Shown here piece by piece: positions 12,690 through 23,935 of a stretch of DNA of 64,000 nt (positions are counted from its first letter, which is position 1; every line of letters begins with the position of its first letter). The notes beneath the pieces were generated by a model. That model did no database searches, was not told the origin of the DNA, and saw only the letters and a program-made list of their open reading frames with translations. Position numbers and translations under genes: made by a program. Location of the stretch: assembly GCA_946406115.1 (NCBI GenBank), contig OX291544.1:3844001-3908000 (forward strand). The letters are read 5' to 3'. Origin of the DNA: Apoda limacodes (lineage: Eukaryota; Arthropoda; Insecta; Lepidoptera; Limacodidae).

Positions 12690-13446
12690 CCCCAGTGCGA
12701 CATCGACCTTATCCCCCCCCCCCCCCTTCACCGCGGGCGAGCCCATGGGATGGTTGTCGGTCACCACCCTCACGTGCCCCTTCCGCTCAGGTAGGTATTG
12801 CGGAACGGGCACATTACGCGGAGTATGAGGCTCTGCCCCTCCCTATCGCGGAGCGTCCTCGCGTTAGTCGCGAGTTGAGGGCAGGATCGGGTGGCTATCG
12901 CGCGCCGCCGATGATACACGCGTCTCGGCAGCCACTTATGCCCGCTTGGGACCCGTATGCTTATACGGGTTCAAGCGTGGGGCATTATGAGCCACCGGAG
13001 CCCCGGAGCCAAGTACGGCGCTCGGGTCAGGCCAACGCCCGTTGACTCGTGGCAGCCGTTTCACCAGTCTCTCCACCACCTGTCACATCTGTTTTATCCA
13101 CCGCGCAGGTTCTAGTCCACTCACCGCGCGGACCTAGTGTGGTTGTGCGCGCCAGTTTGGACTCAGGCGCTCAGGGGTGTCTAATGTCGCTGTGGCTGGT
13201 GAAGCGTCTCCGTTTACAGATAAGTTCGCGGAGTCATGGGATTTCTGGAGTAGGGGGTCAATGGACAACGTCGTGGGTACAGTCTCGTTTTCCTTTTCCT
13301 CCTTGCTCCATCCTAGCATGCAGTATCATCTAGGAGCTGTTGTCCTGAGGGATATTTTAGGTCATCACCCTCAGGTGCCCCTGCCGTCGGACGTGCTGGA
13401 TTGTTGTCTTACTGGCTACGTTTTTGGTCCACTGCTGGAAAAATAA
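12690..13446 (+). mobile_element. Bel/Pao-like LTR-retrotransposon relic (gag end and protease)
   Basis: A GC-rich island in AT-rich DNA. Frame 12695-13045 is Pro/Arg-rich, gag-like but not diagnostic. Frame 13049-13333 contains TAQVLVHSPRG, then VVVRASLDSGAQGCLMS and GISGVGG, which fits an aspartic protease with DSGA active-site motif as in Bel/Pao elements. A frame change then continues with LHPSMQYHLGAVVLRDIL until the stop at 13444-13446. No LTRs, reverse transcriptase or integrase are visible, so this is a fragment. The Bel/Pao assignment is from recalled protease patterns. Confidence 0.55.
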
Positions 13447-13560
13447 ATCGGCCAAGTGCGAGTCGGACTCGGACAGCGAAGTCTTAGCAATCGGGTTCCG
13501 CTAATTACCCTTTGGGTATGGAACCCTAAAGAACAACTGGTGTTGCTCAGACGGTTGAAA
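13447..13560 (+). repeat. 'CCAAGTGCGAGTCGGACTCG' dispersed repeat fragment
   Basis: Contains 'GCCAAGTGCGAGTCGGACTC' and 'GGTATGGAACCCTAAAGAAC', the two ends of a ubiquitous lepidopteran repeat. A longer copy in opposite orientation lies at 60347-60770. It directly follows the retrotransposon relic. Confidence 0.7.
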
Positions 13561-14737
13561 TTCTCTTGTTATTGTTTGCAGAAAAACTTTTCAACATATA
13601 TAACTTCATTAGGTTATAACTTCTGAACTTCACTCAAAATAATTTTTTTTAATTTTGTATTTCAACTTTTTATTCAAATCTTCATATCTTTAGACTTCAT
13701 TGAGATGTTATATTTCTAAACGCCTAAATCTCACGTACAATTAGGAACATTATAAACTCTAACAAATTCGAGAATAACGACTATGAGAAAAGCAATTGTG
13801 AATTCAATATAATATTGTATTTTTTTTTGTTAAAGATTCTTTATTTCTCAAAAAGAGTTACACAATTCACTTACAAAGAAATACTTAAAATTTGACATTA
13901 ATGTCATTGATTGCTTTTGCTATTCTGACCAGAAAGGTAATTTGCCTATACACGGTGAAATTCATTTTAAAGTAAAATATACATTACCGACTATGAGATG
14001 AATTGTCATCATGAAAATTTCCGTTTTATGTATGGAATTTTGCGCTTTTATCGTACTGTGGGTACCTTCTAATCTTTTTATTGATTTGTTGCCAAAAAAT
14101 ATTCTTTAATCACTAGATAACAGAGTCCAATGATTTCACTAACTACAAACAACCAAGGGCAATATACCTACGCTTTAAAAATTTCACAAGAACCGATAGT
14201 CAATTTAAAAAGTTTCTTTTAGCCCTATATACAATGAATGAATACCATTTAATAAGAGAATGCACTCAACAAAAGCAAGTTATATAACATACCTATTTTT
14301 TTCGATTCTTGACATCAACAATTGCTACAACATTTGCACAAAAACTGCGCAGACAATAACGCATGCTTCAGAATAATAATATTTTACTATTAATTGAACA
14401 TACAACTAGTTACACATTGCAAGTAAAACCTAACATAATACTAACCGTATTAAGATAAATTAAACAGGATAGTAAATGACATTTTATTAAAATGTAAGGT
14501 AAGACATATTTGTGATGTTGCTTACTGGGCGTAACACAATTGCTTTCAACATTATAATAAAGTTTCCGATAATTACAGATGCGCCTGCACTTTTCTTCTG
14601 TATGACAATGTACATAATTCATTGATTGGCTTGCAAATTCTATTAAAAAATAACAAAAAATAATTGTTAATTGTTGTTAAAATAAAAAAAGGGATTGTTT
14701 TACACGAACGACATCCCTAAAACGTTAGGTACCTAAT
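13561..14737. other. AT-rich spacer between genes B and C
   Basis: No gene and no clear repeat beyond generic AT-rich sequence. A 70-codon minus frame at 14410-14622 has no recognisable motif and is not supported. Confidence 0.5.
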
Positions 14738-15585
14738 TAGCCCTCTTTGCGGACGATACCGCTGTTCACACCACCGACAGGTAAGTGAGTCGAATCTCTA
14801 AGAGACTCCAATACGCAATCACCGCCCTCGCTCTAGGCGAATGGTTTCGGAAATGGAGAATCGAATCTTTACCGTAGGCCGCGGTCATCTCCTCTCTCAC
14901 TTTTCGGTTGTGTCATTCCTTGGGAAAACAAGGCCAAATATCTCGATGTGACCCTGGATAGGCGTCTAAATTTCCGCGATCACACCAAAACAGTAAGAGA
15001 CCGAGCCGCTTTTGTCCTCGGTCGTCTATACCCGCATGATAGACAAGTACAGTAAGATGTCGCTTAGTAATAAGCTGACCCTTTACACCACTTGCATCCG
15101 CCCCATACTAGCGTACGCTAGCGTCGTCTATGCGTTGTCCAAATGCAACCTTCATAGACTCCAGACCCTCCAAAACCGCTTCCTCAGAGCGGCCTCCAGA
15201 GCCTCCTGGTTCGTCCGGAATGCGGACCTACAGAGGGACTTTGAGCTACCGATGATTCCCCAATATCTTAAAGCGTACACAAAATCACCAGAACCGATTA
15301 ATTGTGCAATCCACAAGCTACCATCCCCCCGACCCATCACGGCACGGTCGAAAAACTATTGTTAGGTGACCTTGGCACGTGCTAACGGCCCCAGACGGCG
15401 ATCTCGCTATCCATATGGGGGGTACGGATACTGACTCGAAATCGCAATCGCGTAACGGGGAACTTCCCTCCTGGCGCTGACTCACAGGCTCACGCTTGTA
15501 GAAGGGACGACCCCAAGAGCGACAACCCAAGCCGAGACTCCCCCCGCGGGGAGCCCTTGAGTGTTGGGTGCTATAAGGGCTGAGA
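14738..15585 (+). mobile_element. LINE relic with FADDTA motif and GC-rich 3' tail
   Basis: Starts with ALFADDTAVHTTDR (reverse-transcriptase palm motif C, about 14742), then ALALGEWFRKWRI, RRLNFRDHTKTVRDRAA, and an open piece (15012-15365) with LYTTCIRPILAYASVVYAL and LQTLQNRFLRAASRASWFVR. These fit a Jockey-clade non-LTR element, 5'-truncated and frame-shifted. The GC-rich tail 15365-15585, with 'CCCGCGGGGAGCCCTTGAG', is shared with 37636-37969, so it is the element's 3' untranslated end. It lies downstream of gene C, in opposite orientation. Confidence 0.85.
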
Positions 15586-16100
15586 CTCCTTCAGAATCTC
15601 GCCCCAAAAGTCCGATGAAGCAGTAATGGCATTGGCTGAACTTGACAGTTCAGAAAAAAAAGGGATTGTGTTCTTAAAAACTTGAGAACATTTTTGGTCA
15701 AACGCACAATGACAAATGCCGCATCGAATTGCCGGATCGGCAGGCATTCGGCGAGGGCGCCGATAGACAGTAAGTGGGGGCTCATACATTTTCGCCTACT
15801 TGAGCGTTTTATGCTACTCTTATGTGTTTGAATAAATAATAAAGCTTAAATTTTAGTTCAATAGTTGATAAATAAAAGCTTGTTATCAAAAAGTTCTTCA
15901 AAACATTATTACTTTAATAATTATAACAAACTGTATTGTCCGAATTTTAAACTTATTACAATCTGATTCAAGAGGACTGTAAACTGATTATTAGAGTGAC
16001 CCTGCATGTCTCCCTAAGTACCCTAAGTCATCCCTCTCACAACAATACTGTGTAATAATAAAAATACCAACGATGTGTAATTTTTCTTCTTATTTTTATG
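15586..16100. other. Spacer between LINE tail and gene C stop
   Basis: No gene supported; two overlapping minus frames (15571-15789) are short and featureless. The part next to 16101 is the likely 3' UTR of gene C; I see no clear AATAAA signal close to the stop. Confidence 0.45.
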
Positions 16101-19100
16101 TTACACATTTTTTCTTCGATACTTTGTATATATGTTTTTCCATAACTTATAGGCTTCAGGATTAGGCATCGAGTCCATTCTAAGTGTATCTTCTATGTAC
16201 ATAAACTTTAAATCATCTAAACTATTGGGAGACCAACTCACTGGTAGATCATCAGCCGATGATGGAGGGGTGGGATCCCTGGAATTATATAAAAAAAATA
16301 GATTAAATATCTATTCTCTATCTCTATCGGAGGAAAATCTCTATTCCCATTGAATTCGTAATCGAGATAAAAGTACCCTATGTCCTTATTCCTTCCTGCA
16401 GCTTTCCCAGAGCCAAAAATAAGGTCAACTGGATGCTCCGTTGCGAGACGCGAAAGAATAACAAATAAACCGATTTCCGCTTTTATAATAGTTTGTATTT
16501 TTGTATGTTTTAGTTAGGATGAGTGAGTATATGTATGTAAGACTGTCTTACCAGTCAAAACTATCGTCTATCGACTGGCCTGGCCTACATCATAAGTACA
16601 ATCATAATGTCTATGCTCTTCCGACAGCAATAATAAACATATAATATTAAATTTTTTTCTAAAACATGCTTTCCATATCAGAAACAACCACGCAATATCA
16701 CTAAATGTAGACGGATATCAAATACATATACGTTAATACACACAGACTCAAGATAAACACAAATGTATTTTTCATAAATGTTTGTCCAGTGCGGGAATCA
16801 AACCCACACCCTCTGCACAGCAGTCGGCCGCACTACCAACTGCGAGGGAGTCAAGTCCATAAGGTATGTATTGTAGAATATTAAGGTTAACTTATGACTG
16901 TTTTAATAAAAAATCATGTTGAGTTTACCTATATTAGTTTGGCATTACACTTTACTAGAGCTAACCGCTTTTCAGGCACTTTTTCAATATCGGCGTTACC
17001 GACAGTCCTCTATGCAGGCGCTGTATGGAAGCCGAGGAGACACACGGGGTTCTTTATTGCAAAAGCGTGAGCGACCATCGGACAAAGCTCCTTAAGAATC
17101 CACAAACCATGAAAGTGGCGCTGAATAACATCAGATGCCTCCTTCACTTCTAGATGGAGCTGGGATGGTATGAGTAACCAATGACAGGTAGTGGTTGCCT
17201 ATGTAGAATGGCCCTATCATGAGGCTAAGTGCGGAAAACGTAAGTCCAACTAACTAACTTACTACACTTTATTAGTTTTATAACTATTTTCTAGATATCA
17301 TTTTTTATGTGACTTCTACTGATGGACCTAACTTAAATAAATAGATAAATTATTCATTCGTTCAAAAATTTACACAATGATTTTCGATTACCGGCAGCAC
17401 GTTCTAATCAGCTTTACCACAAAATTATACCTTTTGAATTTCAAACTTTTAAGTTTCACTTGATCTCAGTATTATAACATTTATACATATAATAAAAAAT
17501 ATGCACTAACCCAAATTTAGCAAAATTTGTCCACATTTTGGTCATATAGTTAATAATTTTCTGATCTTCTTTGTTGATCCAAAACGGCCAAGCCCTCCCA
17601 TTAAATATATACAACAATTCATCTGCGTGGCATGCACCTGGCAAATTATTAAACCCAATAATCGTTTTCAAGACATTCCTACTTCCACTGTAATTAAAGT
17701 AGTAGTTATAAACATGCGCCTTTGAGTTTTGCAAATACACTTCAGATTCGAGCATTGATGGTGCTTCAAAAAATACATGCGTATAATATTCTGATGTGTT
17801 CATGATATTCTTCTTACTTATGACTTCATTACCAAAATAAAACTCTTTAATTTTGGTGGCTGTCCCTACAGCTTCAATTTTATCTTTAAACTCCAAATCA
17901 GTAGCGAATAAATATCTTTCGTTTCGTTTTTGCAGCATTGATTCTGTATCAAATTTTATAAAAAACAATCCCTCATTGCTGTTTGTGCCATGTATAATGG
18001 ATATATTTTGTGGTTTTTTTGTTATCAAATTGTAAGGCAGGTCAGTTAGCAAGGGTTCCACTCCAGGAATCTGCTTTTCAACGCATGGTAAATATATGAG
18101 TTTCGTTTCAAAATTTAAACCAAGTGGCTTATCAACTGCAGCTTTAATTAAGTCCTTGTAAGATACCTTTGTAAATATTTCATACAGCTCGTGAGGATCT
18201 TCAGTATCGTATCCTAATTCTTTAGCCAATAGATTAGCTGTCCATATTGGTCTTCTGTTGATCACCCAACTTGATATAGCTGATCCACTTTGCATTATGG
18301 CTCTCTTAAATAAACCAGCGCTGGCTTCAGTTGCTAATAGTATAGACACTGATGCTCCTCCAGCACTCTCACCAAAAATTGTGATGTTATCGGGATCTCC
18401 TCCAAAAGCAGCTATATTTCTATTTACCCACCTTAAGGCAGCTAACTGATCTCGCAAGCCGGCGTTACCAGGTGCTTCTTTAATACCTAAACATATAAAT
18501 CCCAGTGGACCAAGTCTATAGTTGAAAGTTACCAGGATGATATCATGCCTTACTAGAAATTCAGGGCCATAAACTAGTTTCCTTCCACTGCCACTTATAA
18601 AAGCTCCTCCGTGGATATAAACCATTACTGGTAATGGCCTTTTTATTTGGGCAGGTACGTACACATTTATCTTTAAGCAATCTTCTGAACCCAAAACTCC
18701 AAAAAATAACTTTTGTGGACAAAAATATATTTCCTCAGTTGCTTTTAGTACACCATCCCACGATGGCGGAGGAAGTGGGGCCTGAAAGAATACAAATATG
18801 CGATCTTACGCTAGTTAATATGCATCTTATCTGGCGATCGACCACACGTGATTAGGTAAAATACGTAAATTATTTAAATATTTTCAATCAATTATCAACA
18901 TAGCTATATAATGATAAATAAATAAATCACCATAGAATACATTAACAGAAAATATTTAAAATATTAAACTAATCAAGACGGCTCAGACGCCGCTTATATG
19001 CGTGTTTTGTAAGTTGAGTGTCTATGTAGCAATATAATATTTTATGGGTTTCATACTTCTAATTTAATTATTGACACTATAAAAATCATGGCAAAAGACC

Positions 19101-21343
19101 TAAAACCACTGTATAAGGTACCGTATTGTACCTACGTGTAAATATACTATAAGAAGTGCACCTGGTATATGTATAAGTCGCTAGCGATACCGTGCGGGAG
19201 GACGAACTTATGGCATAAAGCACCGATGATGCGCGTCCATACATTATGATTTAGCCCTTTTTAATTGTATTCTGAGTGAATTCATAAAAAAAATAGCAGT
19301 ATATACTATTTGTTATAAAATGTATATCTGGGTTAAAAATGTTAATAAGTTTGAAATTACTTTTTTCTCTACTGCACTGTCGCATTGGGGTTTTATGCCT
19401 GTAATAATAGTTGTATGTGAATGTAAATAAATACATAAAAATAAAAAAGTGTGTTGGTTGCCTCAGACTCTGACGTCACAACCGAACTGACCGTTTTGCG
19501 ATTTTAAATTTCGCTCATATTTCTTGTGCTATTCAATAATTAAAATTCACAATAAAATTTTAAAAAAATTCAATTGAAAAATATTGTTATAGCCATAATT
19601 TCATTTCATTAAAGATTGTAGCAAAAATATGTGGTCTATATTGTAAATACATGAATCACATATACCCTATCGTCAGTAGTGATCTAGGTACTGATATCGT
19701 ACTACCAGTATGAATTAAATAAATGTCTAAGCTGGGCTACTAGGCTCTGACTGAGGCGTTTTTAGTTTTAGCCTGAAAATATTTCATAGTCATAAAATTG
19801 CACAATATTGAAATATGGTTCTTTTTCCAGATAGCACTACCAGCCGCACTATTACAAAATACTACTATACCACCAGAAATTCAAATATTCTAAAGTACAG
19901 TCGTGAACTAAAATACTTATTATACGAATTGTGCCAGGGTTGATTTGTTAATCACTAGGTTTTTTTTTAATTTTTTGATTTTTTTATTATTTTTTTAAAC
20001 TAAATTTTTAATCATTATTTATTTCTGATTACAGCTGTCAAACTTGAAAGGGCTACACCTCCCTAACTATTTATCTTAGACTAGCAGTTTCCTTGCAGAA
20101 ATGATAGATCTCATCAAGATCTTTATTTTCGATGACAGCTGTCAAACTATAAAGAGCTATAGCTCCCTAACTATTGATCTTAGACTAGCAGTTTCCGTGC
20201 AGAAATGATAGATCTCATCAGAATATTTATTTTTGATGACAGCTGTCAAACTACAAAGAGCTGTAGCTCCCTAACTATTGATCTTAGACTAGCAGTTTCC
20301 GTGCAGAAATGATAGATCTCATCAGAATCTTTATCTTTGATGACAGCTGTCAAACTAGAAAGAACTATATCTCCCTAACTATTGATCTTAGACTAGCAGT
20401 TTCCGTGCAGAAATGATAGATCTCATCAGAATCTCTATATTTGATGACAGCTATCAAACTATAAAGAGCTATATCTCCCTAACTATTGATTTTAGACAAG
20501 CAGTTCCTTGCAGAACTACTACTACCTTGCAGAATTACTAAAGAAATTAGTAAGATCTAACTAAACAAAACTAATGTATTGATACGGCTTGCACTGAGAC
20601 AAGCATATAACTACTGGCAGGATCATCCAGGGAGCTGTCATACGTTCATATAACTTAGCTCCTACGAGCATCGGATCGCATCGATAATTTTCATCATCGA
20701 CGCAATCGTGTCGTTTTAATGAAGTTCTTTTATACAGCAGTTTACACCTTAAAGAAGATGGTGTTTTCAACTGATAGTTAAGCTACAAAACTAGTTCAAC
20801 ATATGTCTTAACATGCTTAATAAAAAACATGTTGCTTAAAATAGTTATTTTGTTATGTGTGTGAGTATGACGTTTGTGCACTCTAGTTCATTTGATGTGC
20901 AATCAGTGTATTAGACTTGAAAATAATGTTTTCATACATTGGACAACTTTTTTGACGCGCATTACAGGAAAAATTATAATATAGTATTGATGCATATTTT
21001 CGGATTCTTTTTAGTACTAGTTTGTTTAAGAATTGATTTGTTTGCATTACTTTTTTATGTAAAAAAAGTTTAATTGATGTAAATTAATTGACGGGTGATA
21101 AGTTTTTATCTAAAGTAGTAGATAACACAATAAGTCTAAAAGTACATGTAATCGCTTAAAACATACCTGAAATCTATACGTGCTGTTAACGGTAGCGTAT
21201 GGAATTCCAAGATATTCAAAGACTGTTCCATCTGAGCTAATTTTGCCGGTTACTGTACCCTGCTTGATTACCACTTCTGGAGCTGGTTGATCAATCAAAT
21301 TCGTAGCAAACAACGTAAATAAAACAATGTATTTCTCTTTCAT
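16101..21343 (-). CDS. Secreted carboxylesterase (gene C), 3 exons, 541 aa
   Basis: Exons 21343-21167, 18781-17511 and 16278-16101 (stop TAA at 16103-16101). Junctions: TTTCAG|GTATGT with TTTCAG|GCC (phase 0), TTTGG|GTTAGT with TTCCAG|G (phase 2, Gly before DPTPPSS). Exon 2 and 3 lengths (1271, 178) equal those of gene B. The chosen ATG gives MKEKYIVLFTLFATNL, a compact signal peptide placed as in gene D; in-frame ATGs at 21379 and 21436 would add 12 or 31 residues. Motifs: HGGAF, GLRDQ, GESAG (Ser about 198), Glu about 329 in NSNEGLFF, His about 444 in GACHADE. Predicted secreted serine carboxylesterase of the alpha/beta-hydrolase fold; substrate unknown. Intron 1 (2.4 kb) holds a 104-bp tandem array, intron 2 a SINE and a LINE end. 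All catalytic elements are present. Confidence 0.94.
16320..16500 (+). repeat. Degraded dispersed repeat in gene C intron 2
   Basis: 'GATAAAAGTACCCTATGTCC' followed further on by 'CGCTTTTATAATAGT' resembles the common lepidopteran repeat with 'GGGATAAAAAGTAGCCTATG' and an '...ATAATATTAGTA' end also seen at 22040-22205 and 32520-32700. Heavily diverged. Confidence 0.45.
16640..16862 (-). mobile_element. tRNA-derived SINE in gene C intron 2
   Basis: Reading minus from about 16862: a tRNA-like head with 'TCGCAGTTGGTAGTGCGG' (A-box region) and 'GGTTTGATTCCCGCACTGG' (B box, one mismatch to GGTTCGANTCC), followed by an AT-rich body ('ACAAACATTTATG...TTGATATCCGTCTAC'). This fits a lepidopteran tRNA-derived SINE. 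It is not a tRNA gene because no complete cloverleaf (acceptor stem pairing, anticodon arm) is formed. Confidence 0.7.
16985..17290 (+). mobile_element. LINE 3' end with CCHC-type knuckle, gene C intron 2
   Basis: Plus frame gives DSPLCRRCMEAEETHGVLYC, KSVSDHRTKLLKNPQTMK and NIRCLLHF before a stop. A C-x2-C-x8-H-x4-C zinc-knuckle-like end is typical of the C-terminus of R1/Jockey-group LINE proteins. 5'-truncated copy. It lies antisense to gene C. Confidence 0.7.
20030..20515. repeat. 104-bp tandem array in gene C intron 1
   Basis: About 4.7 copies, starts near 20031, 20131, 20235, 20339 and 20443. Each unit has 'GATGACAGCTGTCAAACTA', 'AGCTCCCTAACTATTGAT', 'AGACTAGCAGTTTCCGTGCA' and 'AATGATAGATCTCATCAGAA'. 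Units are over 90% alike by eye except the outer ones. The 10-bp palindrome GACAGCTGTC (an E-box core CAGCTG) is intact in units 2 to 4 and changed in the last (GACAGCTATC). Confidence 0.9.
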
Positions 21344-21522
21344 AACATTCTTCACTTTAACATTATTAATTCCAATCATTATGTTTAAAACATCAACTAA
21401 TACAATACAATACAATAGTATCAGAACAAATATCACATGTTGACGAGTACTCGGTTGGCGCGGAACTATTTGTTACGTGACATTGAATTAAAATTGATAG
21501 GAAGGTTAATATCAGGTTTATC

Positions 21523-21580
21523 TGTGTGTGTATGTGTGTGTGTGTGTGTGTGGGTGTGGGTGTGTGTGTGTGTGTGTGTA
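21523..21580. repeat. (TG)n microsatellite
   Basis: About 58 bp of TG dinucleotides interrupted by TATG and TGGG variants, roughly 90 bp upstream of the most distal possible gene C start. Confidence 0.9.
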
Positions 21581-22232
21581 AGGTGAGGTGTGTTCAAACA
21601 AAGATTGGAGCATTTAAAGACACACAGTTTCACGAACGATAGGCGCTAGCACGTGACCGCTCGTTGAAAATCTCGATTTTCTCGGTTTTTGTCGGCAAAT
21701 TCACTTGGTCATATTAATATACAGTTTATGAAATAAGAATGAAAAGAATATTCAATTATTCCCAAATTATGTCAAAAGATTGTGTCAAAATTATTATTTC
21801 TTCTAACTGTTTCTATAGGCAAATTATTATAATCTAATATTATAATATAAAATCCACTTAATTAATTATATTTTTTTCAATTTAAAAAATGTACTCTGAA
21901 CTCTAACAAAATAATCAAATTCTTGCAAACTTCCTCGTTTGGGTATGCAATGACCTAAATTATCTATGAAGTTTGCTATAGCTATCTATAGCTGTAGCTA
22001 TAGTTCGTTTAAGCTCCGTTATAGTTATTCCTGCAGGAAATTTTAAATTTTTCGGGATAAAAGCCTATGTCCTATTCCAGAACGTAACCTATATGTGTGT
22101 CTTGATTCATTCCAATCCTAACAGTGGTAAAAGCGGTTAAAGCGTGGCTGAGGAAACATTCATCTATCCATCCAGACATACTTTCACATTCATAATATTA
22201 GTAAAAAAGGATAACTTTAAATGTTTGTGTTT

Positions 22233-22605
22233 TTTTGAAGTGAAAACTTCTATAGCGGCGTTGTGTACTTTTTTTGGTATGGGTAAAAATGATAAACTCG
22301 CGTCAGGTCACGTGTCCTAATCGTGGAAATTCGTAAGACGGAAACCGTAATGCCACGCCTATTATAATTTTTATTTTTAGTATTCGCGATTATGAGTAGT
22401 ACAGGGAGGTTGGATATGGAATTTTAATTCTATGACAGATTGCGATGTCAAATATACTACGTCAAAAAAGTAAATAAACAAACATTATTATTTCTTGACA
22501 ATGTCAAAGACATGTCTTGTGACATATTTGAGTGTTAAGCGCGAATCGTGTGTAAAAGTTTTCACTTCTGCCGGCACTCCCGGAGTGCAACTCCTTTTTT
22601 TTTTT
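22233..22605. mobile_element. Small element with inverted ends, copy 1
   Basis: Begins 'GAAGTGAAAACTTCT' and ends with the inverse 'AAAAGTTTTCACTTC', then 'TGCCGGCACTCCCGGAGTGC'. A second copy in opposite orientation lies at 40563-40930; shared internal blocks include 'CAGGTCACGTGTCCT', 'GTACAGGGAGGTTGGATATG' and 'CTACGTCAAAAAAGTAAATA'. No open frame, so a non-autonomous element. Family name not known to me. Confidence 0.75.
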
Positions 22606-22904
22606 GTATTATTATAGTCATTGAAGAATATTTAAAATTAAATGTTGAAATAGATTATATTTCTTCAACGCTGTCATATTTCTAAAATAAAGGATCATTT
22701 CCATGTAATAAAGTAAGAAATTTCTAGTATCGCGGAGATAACGCTCTAATCCTAATACTGCCTTCTAAGATCCACTAAAACTAAAAATAAACCTTTATGG
22801 AACACTAAGCAAAGTGTTTTCTTCTTCTTGAAGTCGAATTCCAAAAATTTGCAACGAATATACGACACATTTAATTTTAGTATTTATATGTACCTATGTA
22901 TAAG

Positions 22905-23020
22905 TATATATATGTAACAGTTAAAAGAACTTTTAACTGCAGACGATGGTCAAAAGTGCTTGTGACTGAAATATCGGTTAAAACTACTTGTGACCACAGT
23001 ACTTTTGACCGATTATCAGT
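22905..23020. repeat. Fold-back block of TCAAAAGT motifs
   Basis: 'GTTAAAAGAACTTTTAAC' is self-complementary, and 'GGTCAAAAGTGCTTGTGAC' near 22948 is largely complementary to 'GACCACAGTACTTTTGACC' near 22993. A similar TCAAAAGTACTTTTG palindrome occurs near 24478. Probably a degraded transposon piece. Confidence 0.5.
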
Positions 23021-23129
23021 TAATAATTTCTGTTAAAACTCCTAAAAGTTAAGTGGCCACTTGAGTGCCGATGCAATCCGACGTATATTTTTATTTAAAT
23101 TAAATTATTTAAAAAGAACCATATACAAT

Positions 23130-23250
23130 AATAAAATACAATATTCTTTATTGCACAGTTAAAAAATTACACAAAAAATACCAATAGAAAAAATAGTACA
23201 ATAAGGCCTTATCGCTAAAAAGCGATCTCTACCAGGCAACCCTTTTACAT
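23130..23250 (-). mobile_element. LINE 3' tail fragment
   Basis: On the minus strand it reads 'GGGTTGCCTGGTAGAGATCG', 'CTTTTTAGCGATAAGGCC' and, at its 3' end, 'TGCAATAAAGAATATTG'. This tail (with the GCGATC...AGCGAT hairpin) is a very common end of lepidopteran interspersed elements, recognised from memory. Confidence 0.55.
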
Positions 23251-23591
23251 ATATTTATACGTTTACTAAAAACACATGTTTGGTATCAGTAAAGCTTTTA
23301 ATTTAGGTATTTTTTTTTAATTTCAATTTTTAACCCTATATCATTATTTTTTTGTTTTTTATTTTTTTTCCATTTGCTACTCAGGTTACAGAAAATTACC
23401 AGAAATAGCATTTGTAAAGTTTCTTTACGTTTGAGGAAAAACTGCAGAAATGCGTGCTGAATACATTTATTTTTAGGTAAGATAATATGGTCTTATACAA
23501 AAACAATAAGAAATGTATTTCATTCAATTATTTCAGAGAACCTCACTCTTTAAATCAAAAACCATTGTTACGCATATTGCTGGATGGCTTA

Positions 23592-23935
23592 ATTTTTTTA
23601 GTGTACGAGAAAAAGCAATTCGTAGCTCAAAAGTAATAAACAAAAAAATCATCTAATAATATAATATAATAATCATTTAACAAAAAAATACAACCGGCTT
23701 CAAAAAGATGCACTAATCAGGTAAAAATAAGTACTTTTTTCCAATAATCTGATCTGAATTACAGTTTAAAGTTGGATTCTATGTACCTAAAGTTTAAAAC
23801 AGACTCCACTTTCATAACACCAACTTGAAACTGTAAATCAGATCACATTTTTGAAAATATGTAATTTTTAGTGCATCTTTTTGAAGTCAGTTGTTTTTTT
23901 TTGTTAAAAAGTTTTTTTATTGTTAATGTGTACTG
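23592..23935. mobile_element. Palindromic dispersed element, copy 1 of 4
   Basis: 'CAACCGGCTTCAAAAAGATG' (23691-23710) faces 'GTGCATCTTTTTGAAGTCAG' (23871-23890) as inverted repeats; inner parts 'AATCTGATCTGAATTACAGT' and 'AAACTGTAAATCAGATCA' also pair. Flanking 'GTACGAGAAAAAGCAATTCG' belongs to the family, being present at 60127 as well. Other copies: 53915-54305, 59870-60350, 62885-63195. Confidence 0.75.

Noticed and set aside
16794..16858. Possible tRNA gene
   Set aside because: Has B-box-like sequence but no full cloverleaf, and continues into a SINE body.
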